From assembly GCA_028280115.1 (NCBI GenBank), contig JANQMJ010000024.1, positions 62,001 through 126,000 on the forward strand: 64,000 bases of DNA, written 5' to 3'. The translations under genes were made by a program, and so were the position numbers. This DNA is from Parvularculaceae bacterium. Its GTDB lineage: Bacteria; Pseudomonadota; Alphaproteobacteria; Caulobacterales; Parvularculaceae. The notes below the pieces were generated by a model. That model saw only the letters and a list, made by a program, of their open reading frames with translations. It made no database searches and had not been told where the DNA came from. Shown here piece by piece: positions 45,973-54,515 of the stretch (positions are counted from its first letter, which is position 1; each line of letters begins with the position of its first letter).

Positions 45973-47097
45973 GTGGACACACAAGTTAAGAAAAAACGTG
46001 CCGCACAATTGAACGCAGAAAAATTTGAACGCACCCTGAATCCAGAAAATTACTATAATAAGGCTCGATCACGGTTCAAAGAATATTACGGGACAAATTT
46101 TGCCCGCTTTTCGCGCGTTAAAGAATTTGCAAAGCTGTTGATAAGCCATCTATTTGATGAGAGTGATTTTTCAGAACCAAAAATCACTACAAGAATAAAA
46201 GATCGAGAAAGTGCGTTAGAAAAATTTGACCGAGAATACAGGAATTCACTCGAACGAGATGCAGCCGAGTATGAAATTAAAGACCATATTGATGATATTG
46301 TAGGAGTAAGAATAGCATGCTGGTATGAAGACAACATACCAGAAGTTGTAGAAAAGTTAAGAACTGCCTTCGACGTAAAAGCAATTAAAGACAAAACCAC
46401 TGAACTAGAAGAAGATCATAGCCGCTTCGGTTATAAAGGAATACACCTTGATGTTTGCTTTCATCAAAGCAGACTCCAGTTCCCGGAATATAGGGGCATT
46501 GAAAAATTTCAATTTGAAATCCAAGTGCGGACAATTGTCCAAAACGCATGGAGCGAAGTAGATCATAAACTTAAATACAAAAAAGAAATACCCGATGTAT
46601 TAAAACGGCGCGTAGTTCGAATGGCTGCGCTTTTTGAATTGGCAGATCAAGAATTTCAATTAATACGCGACGAAACACAAAAACTTGAAGAATTAACAGC
46701 AAGTGATGAAATAGCTTGCCCCAAAAAAGAAGAGCCAAAAATAGACGCTTTCTCCCTATCAAGAATTTTCAAAACTCATTTTCAAGATTTTATTGCACAA
46801 CCTTACTATGTTGATCAGCTTGCGGCTCAAATCCGGCAGGCTGATCCAGCGTTTACGGTTAGCGAAACGAAGACAGCAATTTCTACAAAACTTGGGCTTG
46901 TAAACCAGTATGTTAGATATTTAGGAGAAATCGGCCATAAAATGGCCCCTTTTAACAAAGTCCGACATTGTCTATACGCTTATGACAATGACAAATTTCA
47001 GCAAATGTTATTTCCGGGGCGGATTCGAAATTTTGATCGATGGCAGAAAACGGGTTCTGTGTTTCCCGTCACCGACAAGAAACCAAAGGCGAGCTAG
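45973..47097 (+). CDS. RelA/SpoT-domain protein (alarmone-synthetase-like) on low-GC DNA
   Basis: A 374-residue protein starting at GTG behind AAGGGG. Residues about 60-220 are a RelA/SpoT nucleotidyltransferase domain: ITTRIKDRESALEKF, DDIVGVRIACWYEDN, RFGYKGIHLDV and FEIQVRTIVQNAWSEVDHKL retain the synthetase signature residues. No HD hydrolase domain is present. The C-terminal 140 residues are unknown. It could make (p)ppGpp-like nucleotides or act as a toxSAS-type toxin; no antitoxin-like gene adjoins it. DNA is strikingly AT-rich compared with uvrB. Confidence 0.87.
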   Translation: MDTQVKKKRAAQLNAEKFERTLNPENYYNKARSRFKEYYGTNFARFSRVKEFAKLLISHLFDESDFSEPKITTRIKDRESALEKFDREYRNSLERDAAEYEIKDHIDDIVGVRIACWYEDNIPEVVEKLRTAFDVKAIKDKTTELEEDHSRFGYKGIHLDVCFHQSRLQFPEYRGIEKFQFEIQVRTIVQNAWSEVDHKLKYKKEIPDVLKRRVVRMAALFELADQEFQLIRDETQKLEELTASDEIACPKKEEPKIDAFSLSRIFKTHFQDFIAQPYYVDQLAAQIRQADPAFTVSETKTAISTKLGLVNQYVRYLGEIGHKMAPFNKVRHCLYAYDNDKFQQMLFPGRIRNFDRWQKTGSVFPVTDKKPKAS

Positions 47098-47171
47098 CGC
47101 AAACAAGAAAAGCAGCGCCTGCAGCGACGGACACCTTCATCACTAAAGACATGATAAACGAACGCAGCAAG

Positions 47172-47309
47172 CGTAGGGCGGTTTGCGCTCGGGCTTGATC
47201 CTAGCGTAAACCGCCATTCCGCCAGCTAGTCCCCTAATCAACTGCGCTTCAATTTTTAAGCAGCCGTAGGGCGGGTTAGTCCAGGCTTGATCCGGGCGTA
47301 AATCGCCTG
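47172..47309. repeat. Two copies of a GTAGGGCGG-type dispersed repeat
   Basis: Two related stretches, about 47172-47216 and 47263-47309, each begin GTAGGGCGG, contain GGCTTGATCC, and end in a partly complementary CCGCC or CGCC. A third, more palindromic relative lies at 48528. The type is a common dispersed intergenic repeat in proteobacteria. The surrounding 47098-47619 region holds no gene. Confidence 0.65.
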
Positions 47310-47321
47310 CCTTCCCCCGCG

Positions 47322-47536
47322 CTTTCCGGCGAAAGCCGGAATCCAGCAAATGCAAGAAGTCGGGCTTTGCCCGTCATTATATTTTGACTGGAACCCGTTG
47401 ACGGTTCCCTTCCGTCAACTTCGTCGGGGAAAGCGATGTTGGATTGCAGGGATTTGTCTCAAACCTTCCCACCTCCTTCCGGTCCTTCGGACCGTTGTAA
47501 GGGGTTGGGGGCCCTTCCAACCCCCGTAAACGGGGG
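47322..47536. repeat. Run of short perfect hairpins in intergenic DNA
   Basis: Five hairpins follow one another: TTCCGGC-GAAA-GCCGGAA (47324-47341), GTTGACGG/CCGTCAAC (47397-47419), CGGTCC/GGACCG (about 47480-47493), GGGGTTGG/CCAACCCC (47500-47523), and CCCCCG-TAAA-CGGGGG (47521-47536). The first is a widespread dispersed palindrome. The last two share bases, so only one can form at a time. None has a clear T-run. Confidence 0.65.
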
Positions 47537-47619
47537 AGGAAGGCAGGTCGCACGCATTTGCGCATCACGCCGCCTCTCGTTCAAACATGACCAGCCGCGC
47601 GTCGCCGGCGCGCCGGGCC

Positions 47620-47805
47620 CTATCCTTCGCCGGCCTGTTCGAGGCGCAGCTTGCGCAGGCGCGCGGATTTTTCCCGGCGCAATTGCGCGTCGCGCTCGAC
47701 TTCGGCGAGGGCGGCGGCTTGGGCCTCCTCGCGCGCGAGGGCGCGATTGGCGGGGGAGGTTTGCGTCTTGCGCTTATTGCGCGCTTTTGCTCGGCGCGAG
47801 GTCAT
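47620..47805 (-). CDS. Small highly basic protein, unknown
   Basis: A 61-residue protein rich in Arg, Lys and Ala (TSRRAKARNKRKTQ near the start, REKSARLRKLRLEQAGEG at the end), probably one long helix. A nucleic-acid-binding role is possible. The ATG at 47805 overlaps the stop of the 71-residue gene by 4 nt, which supports both reading frames. No family recognised. Confidence 0.6.
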   Translation of the reverse strand: MTSRRAKARNKRKTQTSPANRALAREEAQAAALAEVERDAQLRREKSARLRKLRLEQAGEG

Positions 47806-48017
47806 TGCCAAGCGCGCAGGGTGAGTTCGTTTTCCGCGGCGACCCGCTCGAACCGTTCGTCGCTGCTGCTGATGCGGTATTGATAATGCGCGCCGTTGGA
47901 GGGCAACAGCGCCACGATCTTGTAGGACGCGCCGGCGTTGCGCGCATAACCGAAACCCGGAGACAGCGTCACCGTCTGTCCGATCTTGAAGCGGTGCGCG
48001 CGTTCGGTTTTCGTCAT
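47802..48017 (-). CDS. Small conserved-looking protein, unknown
   Basis: A 71-residue protein (FKIGQTVTLSPGFGYARNA in the first third, then AHYQYRISSSDE). The pattern suggests a small beta-barrel of KOW/SH3 type. GAAAGGG precedes the ATG. It is the first gene of a coupled pair with the basic 61-residue protein and lies downstream of the cold-shock gene on the same strand, separated by a hairpin. Confidence 0.65.
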   Translation of the reverse strand: MTKTERAHRFKIGQTVTLSPGFGYARNAGASYKIVALLPSNGAHYQYRISSSDERFERVAAENELTLRAWQ

Positions 48018-48056
48018 CAGCGCCCTTTCGCCGGTCCCGAGGCTTGTCGGTTTGAA

Positions 48057-48083
48057 CCGGGCGCATGATCGCCATGCGCCCGG
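48057..48083 (-). terminator. Strong hairpin after the cold-shock gene
   Basis: A perfect 10 bp stem CCGGGCGCAT / ATGCGCCCGG with a 7-base loop, 12 bp past the cold-shock gene stop. On the minus strand it is followed by TTCAAA rather than a T-run, so termination or mRNA end protection are both possible. Confidence 0.5.
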
Positions 48084-48094
48084 CGTATTTCCAT

Positions 48095-48298
48095 TTAGGC
48101 GAGTTTCAGCGCGGTCGCGGAGGTTTTGCCGCGTTCTTCTTTCAGCTCGAAGCTGACTTCTTGACCATCCGAAAGGATGCTAAGGCCCGCCGCCTCAAGC
48201 GCGGTGGCGTGGACGAACACGTCCTTGCCGCCGTCAGCGGGTGCGATGAAGCCGAAACCCTTTTGCGGATTGTACCATTTCACTGTTCCAGTAGCCAT
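48095..48298 (-). CDS. Cold-shock protein, CspA family
   Basis: A 67-residue single cold-shock domain with both RNA-binding motifs, KGFGFIAP and VFVHATAL. It starts MATGTVKWYNPQ. AAGGAG precedes the ATG at 48298; an in-frame ATG seven codons upstream is less likely. Acts as an RNA chaperone in the cytoplasm. About 400 bp upstream (to 48708) hold no gene; a long 5' leader there would be usual for the family. Confidence 0.95.
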   Translation of the reverse strand: MATGTVKWYNPQKGFGFIAPADGGKDVFVHATALEAAGLSILSDGQEVSFELKEERGKTSATALKLA

Positions 48299-48527
48299 TT
48301 TGAACTCCTTTTCAGACATGGCGTTGACGGGCCGGAACCGTCCGACCCCTGAAGAAAACCGATGTTTGGAGGAGTTTAGAAAGCGTCGATCGGAGGCCTA
48401 ATAGACGGCCCCAAAGCATGGGTTCGCCGCTCATATGGGCCGCTGCGGGCGCAATAGCAAGCGGTATTGCCCAACCCCACAGGATCAGGGCGCTTTGAGG
48501 TTGAAATACTGCGCGCCCTTCAGCATG

Positions 48528-48574
48528 CGTAAGGCGGGGTAGCCGGATCAAATCCGGGCTAACCCGCCGTTCCT
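48528..48574. repeat. Palindromic GTAAGGCGGGG-type repeat
   Basis: A 47 bp palindrome: arm GGCGGGGTAGCCGGAT pairs imperfectly with ATCCGGGCTAACCCGCC around a short loop. It is the most complete copy of the family also seen at 47172 and 47263. It lies upstream of the DUF1428 gene. Confidence 0.7.
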
Positions 48575-48708
48575 CCGTGCAACACCCGCAATGCGGCGGG
48601 TCAAGGCCCGCTCGACGGGTCCTTCAACAGCACATGACGAAGCGCTGGGGTTGGATTAACATCGCGCGCCGGAAGCGCCGTTCAACAAGAAAACTTCAGG
48701 AGAGGCCC

Positions 48709-49062
48709 ATGACCTATATTGACGGGTACGTGCTTGCCGCGCCCACCGCCGACAAGCAGACGTTCATTGATTTCGCCAAGACCTTTGACGTCCTGTTTAA
48801 AGAATACGGCGCGTTACGCGTCACCGAATGCTGGGGCGACGACGTGCCCGACGGCGAGACCACGGACTTCAAAAAAGCCGTCAAGGCGAAGGACGATGAA
48901 ACCGTCGTCTTCTCCTGGGTCGAGTGGCCGGACAAGGCGACCCGCGACGCCGCCATGGAAAAGATGATGGCGGACCCGCGCATGGACCCGAAAGAAAACC
49001 CCATGCCCTTTGACGGCACGCGGATGATTTACGGCGGGTTCGCCGCCGTGGTCGACATGTGA
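48709..49062 (+). CDS. DUF1428 family protein
   Basis: A 117-residue protein of the DUF1428 family with a dimeric alpha-beta-barrel-like fold. MTYIDGYVLAAP at the start, ECWGDDVPDG in the middle, and the C-terminal MPFDGTRMIYGGF are family hallmarks. Function unknown. CAGGAGAGG precedes the ATG at 48709. It stands alone. Confidence 0.92.
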   Translation: MTYIDGYVLAAPTADKQTFIDFAKTFDVLFKEYGALRVTECWGDDVPDGETTDFKKAVKAKDDETVVFSWVEWPDKATRDAAMEKMMADPRMDPKENPMPFDGTRMIYGGFAAVVDM

Positions 49063-49154
49063 CCGCGCGCCGGCTTCGCTTGCCCGCCCCGCAACACAAG
49101 AGATTCTAACATGCGCCCCCGGCGCATGCCGGGGGAACCCCGCCACTTCGCCGT

Positions 49155-50204
49155 TCAATCGCGGAACGCGACGTAGTCCACATACCAGCTCATGGGATCG
49201 TCCGGGTCGGCGTCGCGGAACTCGACCACCGGCGGCGCTGTGAGATCGACGCTGACACGCTCGATATGATGATCGCCATTGCCGAACATCATGCCGAAAC
49301 CCATGATCGCGCCGCGCGTGCTGACCCGCTCCCAGCTTTGCCCGTCAGGCAGAAGATCCTGGGGCGCGATGGTCCGCGCCGCCATCTGGCTGACGCCGAT
49401 CATCCGGCCCATATAGGCGACGAAATCGCGCGGGATGATCATCACCTGCAGCTCGACCGCAACCGCGCCCGGCCCCTCGTTGCGGGCGCTCTCGGCGGCG
49501 GTGTAAATTTCAAACAACGGGGCCGGAGCAAAGCCGGAAAAATCAAAGCCGCCGTCGTCGAAGAACATCACGTCGGCGACCCGGCGGTCAGGCAGCAACT
49601 CGACCGCCATGGCTTCGAGATTGGCATCGTCGCGCGGGCGGCGGAAGCTGAAGCCCACCAGCACCGCGGTTTCGTCCGGCGTGATCGCCGGCAGGCGGAT
49701 CGAGCAGCGCCCGCCGCATTGCGGCGCCGACACCGTCGCCAGGCGCACGCGGTGTTCCTGGCCGGGAAAGGCGACATATTCCCCGCGGAAGGTGAACGGA
49801 TCGTCGCCATTATGGTCGCGGAAATTCACCTCGATATGTTCGCCCCGGTTCATCACGCCGATCTGGCGGATCTGATGGGCGCCGTTGCCATAACGCAGTT
49901 CGAAACCCGCAAGCGCCGCAACCACCGGCCCGCGATGGACGACTTCCGAGCGGGTGCGCAAATCGCGTCCGCTGGCCGTGAACCGCTCCAGCGTCAGCGG
50001 CGCGCGGGGCAGATCGCGCACCGGCGGCGGAGTTACGGTTTCCTTTTTTTCAATCGGAGCGACCGGTTCGATGGGTTGTTGCGGTTGCGCCGGGCGCGGC
50101 TGGATCCGGTCCGGTGAAATCGGCCGCTGGATCGGCTGGGCCTGGGCCAGCGCCGCCGGGACCCACAGGCTCGCAAGCGCCGCCGCCAGAATGAATGATC
50201 GCAT
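49155..50204 (-). CDS. Exported protein with a duplicated domain, unknown
   Basis: A 349-residue exported protein: signal peptide (cleavage near PAALAQAQ), a Pro/Gln-rich linker to about residue 70, then two copies of one beta-rich module. Copy 1 includes FELRYGNGAHQIRQIGV and VNFRDHNGDDPFTF; copy 2 includes FGMMFGNGDHHIERVSV and VEFRDADPDDPMSW, each ending in YVAF. I do not recognise the family; a carbohydrate- or surface-binding role is a guess. Single gene. Confidence 0.75.
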   Translation of the reverse strand: MRSFILAAALASLWVPAALAQAQPIQRPISPDRIQPRPAQPQQPIEPVAPIEKKETVTPPPVRDLPRAPLTLERFTASGRDLRTRSEVVHRGPVVAALAGFELRYGNGAHQIRQIGVMNRGEHIEVNFRDHNGDDPFTFRGEYVAFPGQEHRVRLATVSAPQCGGRCSIRLPAITPDETAVLVGFSFRRPRDDANLEAMAVELLPDRRVADVMFFDDGGFDFSGFAPAPLFEIYTAAESARNEGPGAVAVELQVMIIPRDFVAYMGRMIGVSQMAARTIAPQDLLPDGQSWERVSTRGAIMGFGMMFGNGDHHIERVSVDLTAPPVVEFRDADPDDPMSWYVDYVAFRD

Positions 50205-50323
50205 GTCGGTCTCCCCTTATTCCCAGGAAAACCGACTGTGCCCCGAATTTCGTCGCGGGAAAACCCCCGACGCCGGGCCCCCAAGGTACAGGAACGTCGG
50301 CGTCTTCAAATCAATGAGCGCTT

Positions 50324-50452
50324 TTACGAACGCTTCCCGCTGCGCGAGGACATACGATTGACGAGGAACTGAACAATGCAGGTCAGCGCGATTAAAAACA
50401 TCAACCCAATAAAGGCGTAAAGCGCGATTTCAATAGCGGTCAAATCGGCCAT
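50324..50452 (-). CDS. Possible 42-residue single-helix membrane protein
   Basis: The minus strand encodes a 42-residue frame with one strong membrane segment (IEIALYAFIGLMFLIALTCI) and a short basic tail (NRMSSRSGKRS). It fills the gap between two genes and is divergent from the PH-domain gene, with an FNR/CRP-type site between them. There is no clear ribosome site, so expression is uncertain. Confidence 0.45.
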   Translation of the reverse strand: MADLTAIEIALYAFIGLMFLIALTCIVQFLVNRMSSRSGKRS

Positions 50453-50543
50453 GGCCGTATTTTAGCGCCGGCGGGCGGGCGGCGAAAGAGGTGTTTGCCC
50501 ACACCCTGTTGACGCCTGCCCGCCGCGCCGGCCGCCGCCGAGA

Positions 50544-50557
50544 TTGACCTAAATCAA
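50544..50557. promoter_or_regulatory. FNR/FixK-type box
   Basis: TTGAC CTAA ATCAA is a near-perfect match to TTGAT-N4-ATCAA, bound by FNR, FixK and DNR regulators. It lies 51 bp before the PH-domain gene and 91 bp before the possible small membrane protein on the other strand. Oxygen- or NO-responsive control is inferred. Confidence 0.65.
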
Positions 50558-50608
50558 GCGGCGCTGCAGTCTGGCGTCCTATGCTCCAGGGCGACCAGGA
50601 GGCGCTCC

Positions 50609-51139
50609 ATGCCCTATGTGAAAAAGACCCTCGCGCCGGGCGAAGAATATCTTTACCGCGCGCATTTTAACTGGACCTACGACGTCCAGAGCTGGCTCTG
50701 GTTCGGCGCAGGCTGTATTCCCGCCCTGTTCTTGCTTTTACATCTTGTTGGCAACAATTTTTCGCTCGCCGGCGCGGGCGGCGCCTATGCGTTTTTCAGC
50801 GGCGGCGTTTTTGTCATCGGTGCGGCCATTGCGCTGTTTCGCTACGTACACAAATGGACGACGGTGATCGCCGTCACCTCGGTGCGGGTCCTCCTCAAAA
50901 CCGGCATGATCGCGCGCACTGCCCATGAAGTCATGCTCGACGAAGTCGAGGAAGTGCAGATGCGCCAGCCGTTTCTCGGCCACATCCTCGGCTACGCCAT
51001 TCTCGCGGTGCGCGGCACCGGCGGCGAGCGCATCGAGTTTCCAGCGCTGGGCCGGCCGATGCGGGTCCGCCGGGAGATCGAATCCGCCATCGTCAGCGCG
51101 CGCGGGCAAGGCGCGGCAACGCCGTCGCCCGACGCCTAA
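50609..51139 (+). CDS. PH-domain (bPH2) membrane protein
   Basis: A 176-residue membrane protein with two helices (about residues 30-47 and 57-75) followed by a bacterial PH-like domain with the family's TSVRVLLKTGMIARTAHEVM stretch and RQPFLGHILGYA. Function of the group is unknown. AGGAGG lies upstream of the ATG. An FNR/FixK-type box in the promoter suggests expression under low oxygen. Confidence 0.87.
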   Translation: MPYVKKTLAPGEEYLYRAHFNWTYDVQSWLWFGAGCIPALFLLLHLVGNNFSLAGAGGAYAFFSGGVFVIGAAIALFRYVHKWTTVIAVTSVRVLLKTGMIARTAHEVMLDEVEEVQMRQPFLGHILGYAILAVRGTGGERIEFPALGRPMRVRREIESAIVSARGQGAATPSPDA

Positions 51140-51366
51140 CGCGCCGCCGGGCGATGGTGCGCCGGGCGCAACATCCAGGCGATTCTATCGACCGGTGTTT
51201 TCACGGGAAAACAACGACCTAACCGAAAACACTGGGGCGCATTTTGTGCGCTTTTGAGCCGACTTATCGACGCCCCGCGAGCCGCCCTTATGATCGCCGG
51301 CGTTTGGAAAGCAGGTGCAAGCCCCCCCTTTCCGTTTCGCCAAGGACGACAAAGGAGAATGACAGA

Positions 51367-51900
51367 TTGCCATCGACGCGCCCAATGACCGCAACCGCCG
51401 ATGCCGGGCCGGAAGAGCCGGTCCCGCAAAGGCTGCGCATCCGTTCCGGCGGGCAGACCGGGGTCGATCGCGCCGCCCTGGACGCCGCCATGGCAGCGGG
51501 GCTCGATATCGCCGGCTGGGTCCCCAAGGGCGGCTGGGCCGAAGACATGCCCGACCCGCCGGGCCTCCTGGCGCGCTATGGGGCGCTTCAGGAAACCGGC
51601 GCGGCCGACCCGGCGGCGCGCACGGCGGCCAATATTCGCGACGGGAACGGAACGCTTGTGCTTTTGCCCGCAGCGGATTTTTCCGCCTCGCCGGGCACGG
51701 CGCTGACGATGGAAAGCGCCAGGGCGCAGGGCAAGCCGCGCCACGTCGTCGCCCTTGACGATAGGGCGTCGGCAAAGGCGGCTTGCGATTTCATAAGCAT
51801 GCTGCGCGCCGCCGTGCCGGGGTCCATGTCGATCTTAACATTGCCGGTCCGCGGGAAAGCGAGGCGCCGGGCGTTTACGCCGCCGCATATGGGTTTTTAA
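51367..51900 (+). CDS. Putative molybdenum-carrier-type protein
   Basis: A 177-residue Rossmann-like protein of the putative molybdenum carrier (YpsA/DprA-like) family, with SGGQTGVDRAALDAA near residue 27, GWVPKGGWAEDMP, and NIRDGNGTLVL. The start is taken as TTG at 51367 because AGGAG lies nine bases upstream; an ATG 6 codons further on (51385) is the alternative. Cofactor role is by family name only. The gene ends 46 bp from the convergent nuoI. Confidence 0.8.
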   Translation: MPSTRPMTATADAGPEEPVPQRLRIRSGGQTGVDRAALDAAMAAGLDIAGWVPKGGWAEDMPDPPGLLARYGALQETGAADPAARTAANIRDGNGTLVLLPAADFSASPGTALTMESARAQGKPRHVVALDDRASAKAACDFISMLRAAVPGSMSILTLPVRGKARRRAFTPPHMGF

Positions 51901-51946
51901 AGGAGGTTTTCGACGGGCTGAAATGACATCCGCAACCAAGGCGGAC

Positions 51947-52435
51947 CTATCGATAGGGCGCGTCGAGTTCGAGATTTTTTGCAATCTCGCGTTCCCAGCG
52001 ATCGCCGTTCGCGAGCAGCCGATCCTTGTCGTAATAAAGCTCTTCGCGGGTTTCGGTGGCGAATTCGAAATTGGGTCCCTCGACAATGGCGTCCACCGGG
52101 CAGGCTTCCTGGCAGAACCCGCAATAGATGCATTTGACCATGTCGATGTCATAGCGGGTTGTGCGGCGCGAGCCGTCATCGCGGGGTTCGGCCTCGATGG
52201 TGATCGCCTGGGCGGGGCAAATCGCTTCGCACAGCTTGCAGGCGATGCAGCGCTCCTCGCCGTTGGGATAGCGGCGCAGCGCATGTTCGCCGCGAAAGCG
52301 CGGGCTGAGCGGGCCCTTTTCGAACGGATAGTTCAGGGTCGCCTTGGGCCGGATGTAATATTTGAGGGCCAGCCAGAAGGCGCCGAGAAAATCGAGCAGC
52401 GCAAAACCCCGAACCGCCTGAACGATGCGCGACAT
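51947..52435 (-). CDS. nuoI: NADH-quinone oxidoreductase subunit I
   Basis: A 162-residue ferredoxin-like subunit of complex I. Two 4Fe-4S motifs are complete: [12 protein letters not shown] and [12 protein letters not shown], carrying clusters N6a and N6b in the peripheral arm. It begins 3 nt after the nuoH stop. nuoJ, which usually follows, is absent; the next gene is on the opposite strand. Confidence 0.97.
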   Translation of the reverse strand: MSRIVQAVRGFALLDFLGAFWLALKYYIRPKATLNYPFEKGPLSPRFRGEHALRRYPNGEERCIACKLCEAICPAQAITIEAEPRDDGSRRTTRYDIDMVKCIYCGFCQEACPVDAIVEGPNFEFATETREELYYDKDRLLANGDRWEREIAKNLELDAPYR

Positions 52436-52438
52436 GGG

Positions 52439-53542
52439 TCAGTACCTCCAGCTCTGGAACCAGTCCGCCGCCGACGGGAAGGCAATCAAGACGCCGGCGA
52501 CGAGCACGACCCAGACCAGGGACGTGGGCAGGAAAATCTTCCAGCCGATCCGCATGAGCTGGTCGTAGCGATAACGGGGCACGATGGCTTTCACCATGGC
52601 GAACAGGAAGAAGAAAAACACCACCTTGGCGCCGAACCAGAACAGCGGGATCGCCTCCAGCGGCGCCCATGGGATCGGCGAATGCCAGCCGCCGAAGAAC
52701 AGGATCGTCAGCAGGGCGCACATCAGGACGATGTTGATGTATTCCCCGATCATGAACAGGAGATAGGGCGTCGAAGAATATTCCACCTGATAGCCGGCGA
52801 CGAGTTCGGATTCGGCCTCGGGCAGATCGAAGGGCGGCCGATTGGTCTCCGCCAGCGCCGAGACGAAAAACAAAACGAACATGGGAAGCAGCGGAATGAA
52901 ATGCCAGTTCAAAAAGCCGGCGCCGCGGTCCTGGCTTTCGACGATGTCGGTCAGGTTCATGGACCCGACCAGCAACAGCACGCTGATAATCACGAAGCCG
53001 ATGGAGACTTCGTAGGAAACCATCTGCGCCGCCGAGCGCAAGCCGCCGAGAAAGGGATATTTCGAATTCGACGCCCAACCGCCCATAATAATGCCGTAAA
53101 CGCCGAGCGAGGAAATCGCGAAGATGTAAAGGATGCCCACATTGATGTCGGCGACGACAAGGCCCGGCGCCACCGGGATGACCGCCCAGCCGATAAAGGC
53201 GAGCACGAAGGAGATCATCGGCGCCAGCAGGAAAACCGACTTGTTGGCGCCGGCCGGAATGACGATTTCTTTAAAGACGAATTTGAAGAAATCCGCGAAA
53301 GACTGCAGCAGCCCGAAGGCGCCGACCACATTCGGGCCCTTGCGCATCTGCACCGCCGCCCAGACCTTACGGTCGAACAGCAGCAGGAAGGCGAGCGCCA
53401 CCAGAACGACCATCATCAGGGCCAGGGTCTGCACGCCCGTTCCGACGACCCACTGCAGCGGATCGGACGGATCCCGCGTGGCGATATAGCTCCAGACAGC
53501 TTCCATGGGCCGCGTCATAAAGCGGATTGGCCCCGTAGTCAC
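52439..53542 (-). CDS. nuoH: NADH-quinone oxidoreductase subunit H
   Basis: A 367-residue membrane subunit forming the quinone-site contact between the arms of complex I. The conserved [20 protein letters not shown] stretch and [20 protein letters not shown] are both intact. The open frame begins at GTG 53542; ATG at 53518 or 53506 are equally plausible starts. Two GIN-domain genes and one membrane-protein gene separate it from nuoG. Confidence 0.96.
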   Translation of the reverse strand: MTTGPIRFMTRPMEAVWSYIATRDPSDPLQWVVGTGVQTLALMMVVLVALAFLLLFDRKVWAAVQMRKGPNVVGAFGLLQSFADFFKFVFKEIVIPAGANKSVFLLAPMISFVLAFIGWAVIPVAPGLVVADINVGILYIFAISSLGVYGIIMGGWASNSKYPFLGGLRSAAQMVSYEVSIGFVIISVLLLVGSMNLTDIVESQDRGAGFLNWHFIPLLPMFVLFFVSALAETNRPPFDLPEAESELVAGYQVEYSSTPYLLFMIGEYINIVLMCALLTILFFGGWHSPIPWAPLEAIPLFWFGAKVVFFFFLFAMVKAIVPRYRYDQLMRIGWKIFLPTSLVWVVLVAGVLIAFPSAADWFQSWRY

Positions 53543-53611
53543 GGGGATTCATCGGGCCAATCGGTCGCAATTGCTGCAAAAAACGGCCTCCAAAGGCCCG
53601 ATCAGGCAGCC

Positions 53612-54316
53612 TTACTTGATGGAAATGCTGGAAAGAAACCCGCCGCTCTTTTCCACTTGGGACGGGGACCCGTAGACCGCGACCGAGCCGATCCCGCTGA
53701 CCGAAATGTCGACCGACTCGCTGGCGTAAAAAGAAGCATCGCCAATGCCGGATACGTTCACGTCGGCGGTCCGGCATCTGAGGTCCTTGGCGTCGAAATC
53801 GCCCACGCCCGAAATGTCGGCGCGCAAATTCTCGCACGCGCCGGTAAGATCGATCTCGCCGACCCCGGAAAAGTCAGCCGCAAAATCGACGGCGTCAACG
53901 CCGCTGATATCGCCGTCGATGACGCCGGAAATATCCAGTCCCGAAAGCGACGGCAACGACACCTTCGCGATCAGACTGCGGTTTCGCCAATGACGGCGCT
54001 CGCCCCGGTTCGGCCGTCTTTGATCGAGGACGAGTTCTCCGTTTTCGACCGTCACCTCAAGGCGGTCCATTTCCGCCGGCGCGCCGGAGACTTCCACAGA
54101 GAAATCGCCGCCCACGGTGACGTCCAATTCGAAAACACCGCCGACGTCGATTTTGTCAAATCCCGCAACGTCAAATTCTTCGGTGACGTCGTTGCTTCTG
54201 TCATGCTCGCCGAAATCGCGCCACCCGCCAAGATTGTCAAACGCCATGTAGGCCGCGCCTGCGGCGATGCCCACAGCAAGCAGCAAGCCGATGAAAACAC
54301 CAAGAATAAATCTCAT
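53612..54316 (-). CDS. GIN-domain (DUF2807) protein, membrane-anchored
   Basis: A 234-residue protein with an N-terminal helix ([21 protein letters not shown]) and a DUF2807/GIN beta-helix domain built from short repeats such as LSGLDISGVIDGDISGV, ISGVGDFDA, VSGIGDASFYA and VSGIGSVAVYG. GGGAGG precedes the ATG. It is a paralogue of the next upstream gene. Related proteins face the cell exterior or periplasm; function is unknown. It lies in the nuo operon on the same strand. Confidence 0.87.
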   Translation of the reverse strand: MRFILGVFIGLLLAVGIAAGAAYMAFDNLGGWRDFGEHDRSNDVTEEFDVAGFDKIDVGGVFELDVTVGGDFSVEVSGAPAEMDRLEVTVENGELVLDQRRPNRGERRHWRNRSLIAKVSLPSLSGLDISGVIDGDISGVDAVDFAADFSGVGEIDLTGACENLRADISGVGDFDAKDLRCRTADVNVSGIGDASFYASESVDISVSGIGSVAVYGSPSQVEKSGGFLSSISIK

Positions 54317-54436
54317 GGATCGCCTCCCGTTTACCCCGCATCACACTAGCATCTGCGAAGGACCGAGCAAACGCCGCTCGTCGCGCGCGAAAGGCGGGCG
54401 GACGCGTTCTGCACGGCGCATCATGGCGCCACAGAC

Positions 54437-54467
54437 AAAAGCGGCGCGCCGAACATCTGCGCGCCGC
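54437..54467 (-). terminator. Intrinsic terminator between the two GIN genes
   Basis: Stem GCGGCGCGC / GCGCGCCGC (9 bp, loop of 9) followed on the minus strand by TTTT. It lies 49 bp past the stop of the upstream GIN gene. If active, it would stop nuo-operon transcription before nuoH, implying an internal promoter further on. Confidence 0.7.
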
Positions 54468-54515
54468 GGGTTGTTTTTTGAACGTTGCGTTGGGTCGAAC
54501 GCCCGGGGCTATTGT

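Noticed and set aside
47172..47536. Possible CRISPR array in the repeat-rich region
   Set aside because: Units are of different families, unequal length and spacing, and no cas gene is present.
51923..54349. An 808-codon open frame on the plus strand
   Set aside because: It is antisense to nuoI, nuoH and a GIN gene and shows only low-complexity charged sequence.
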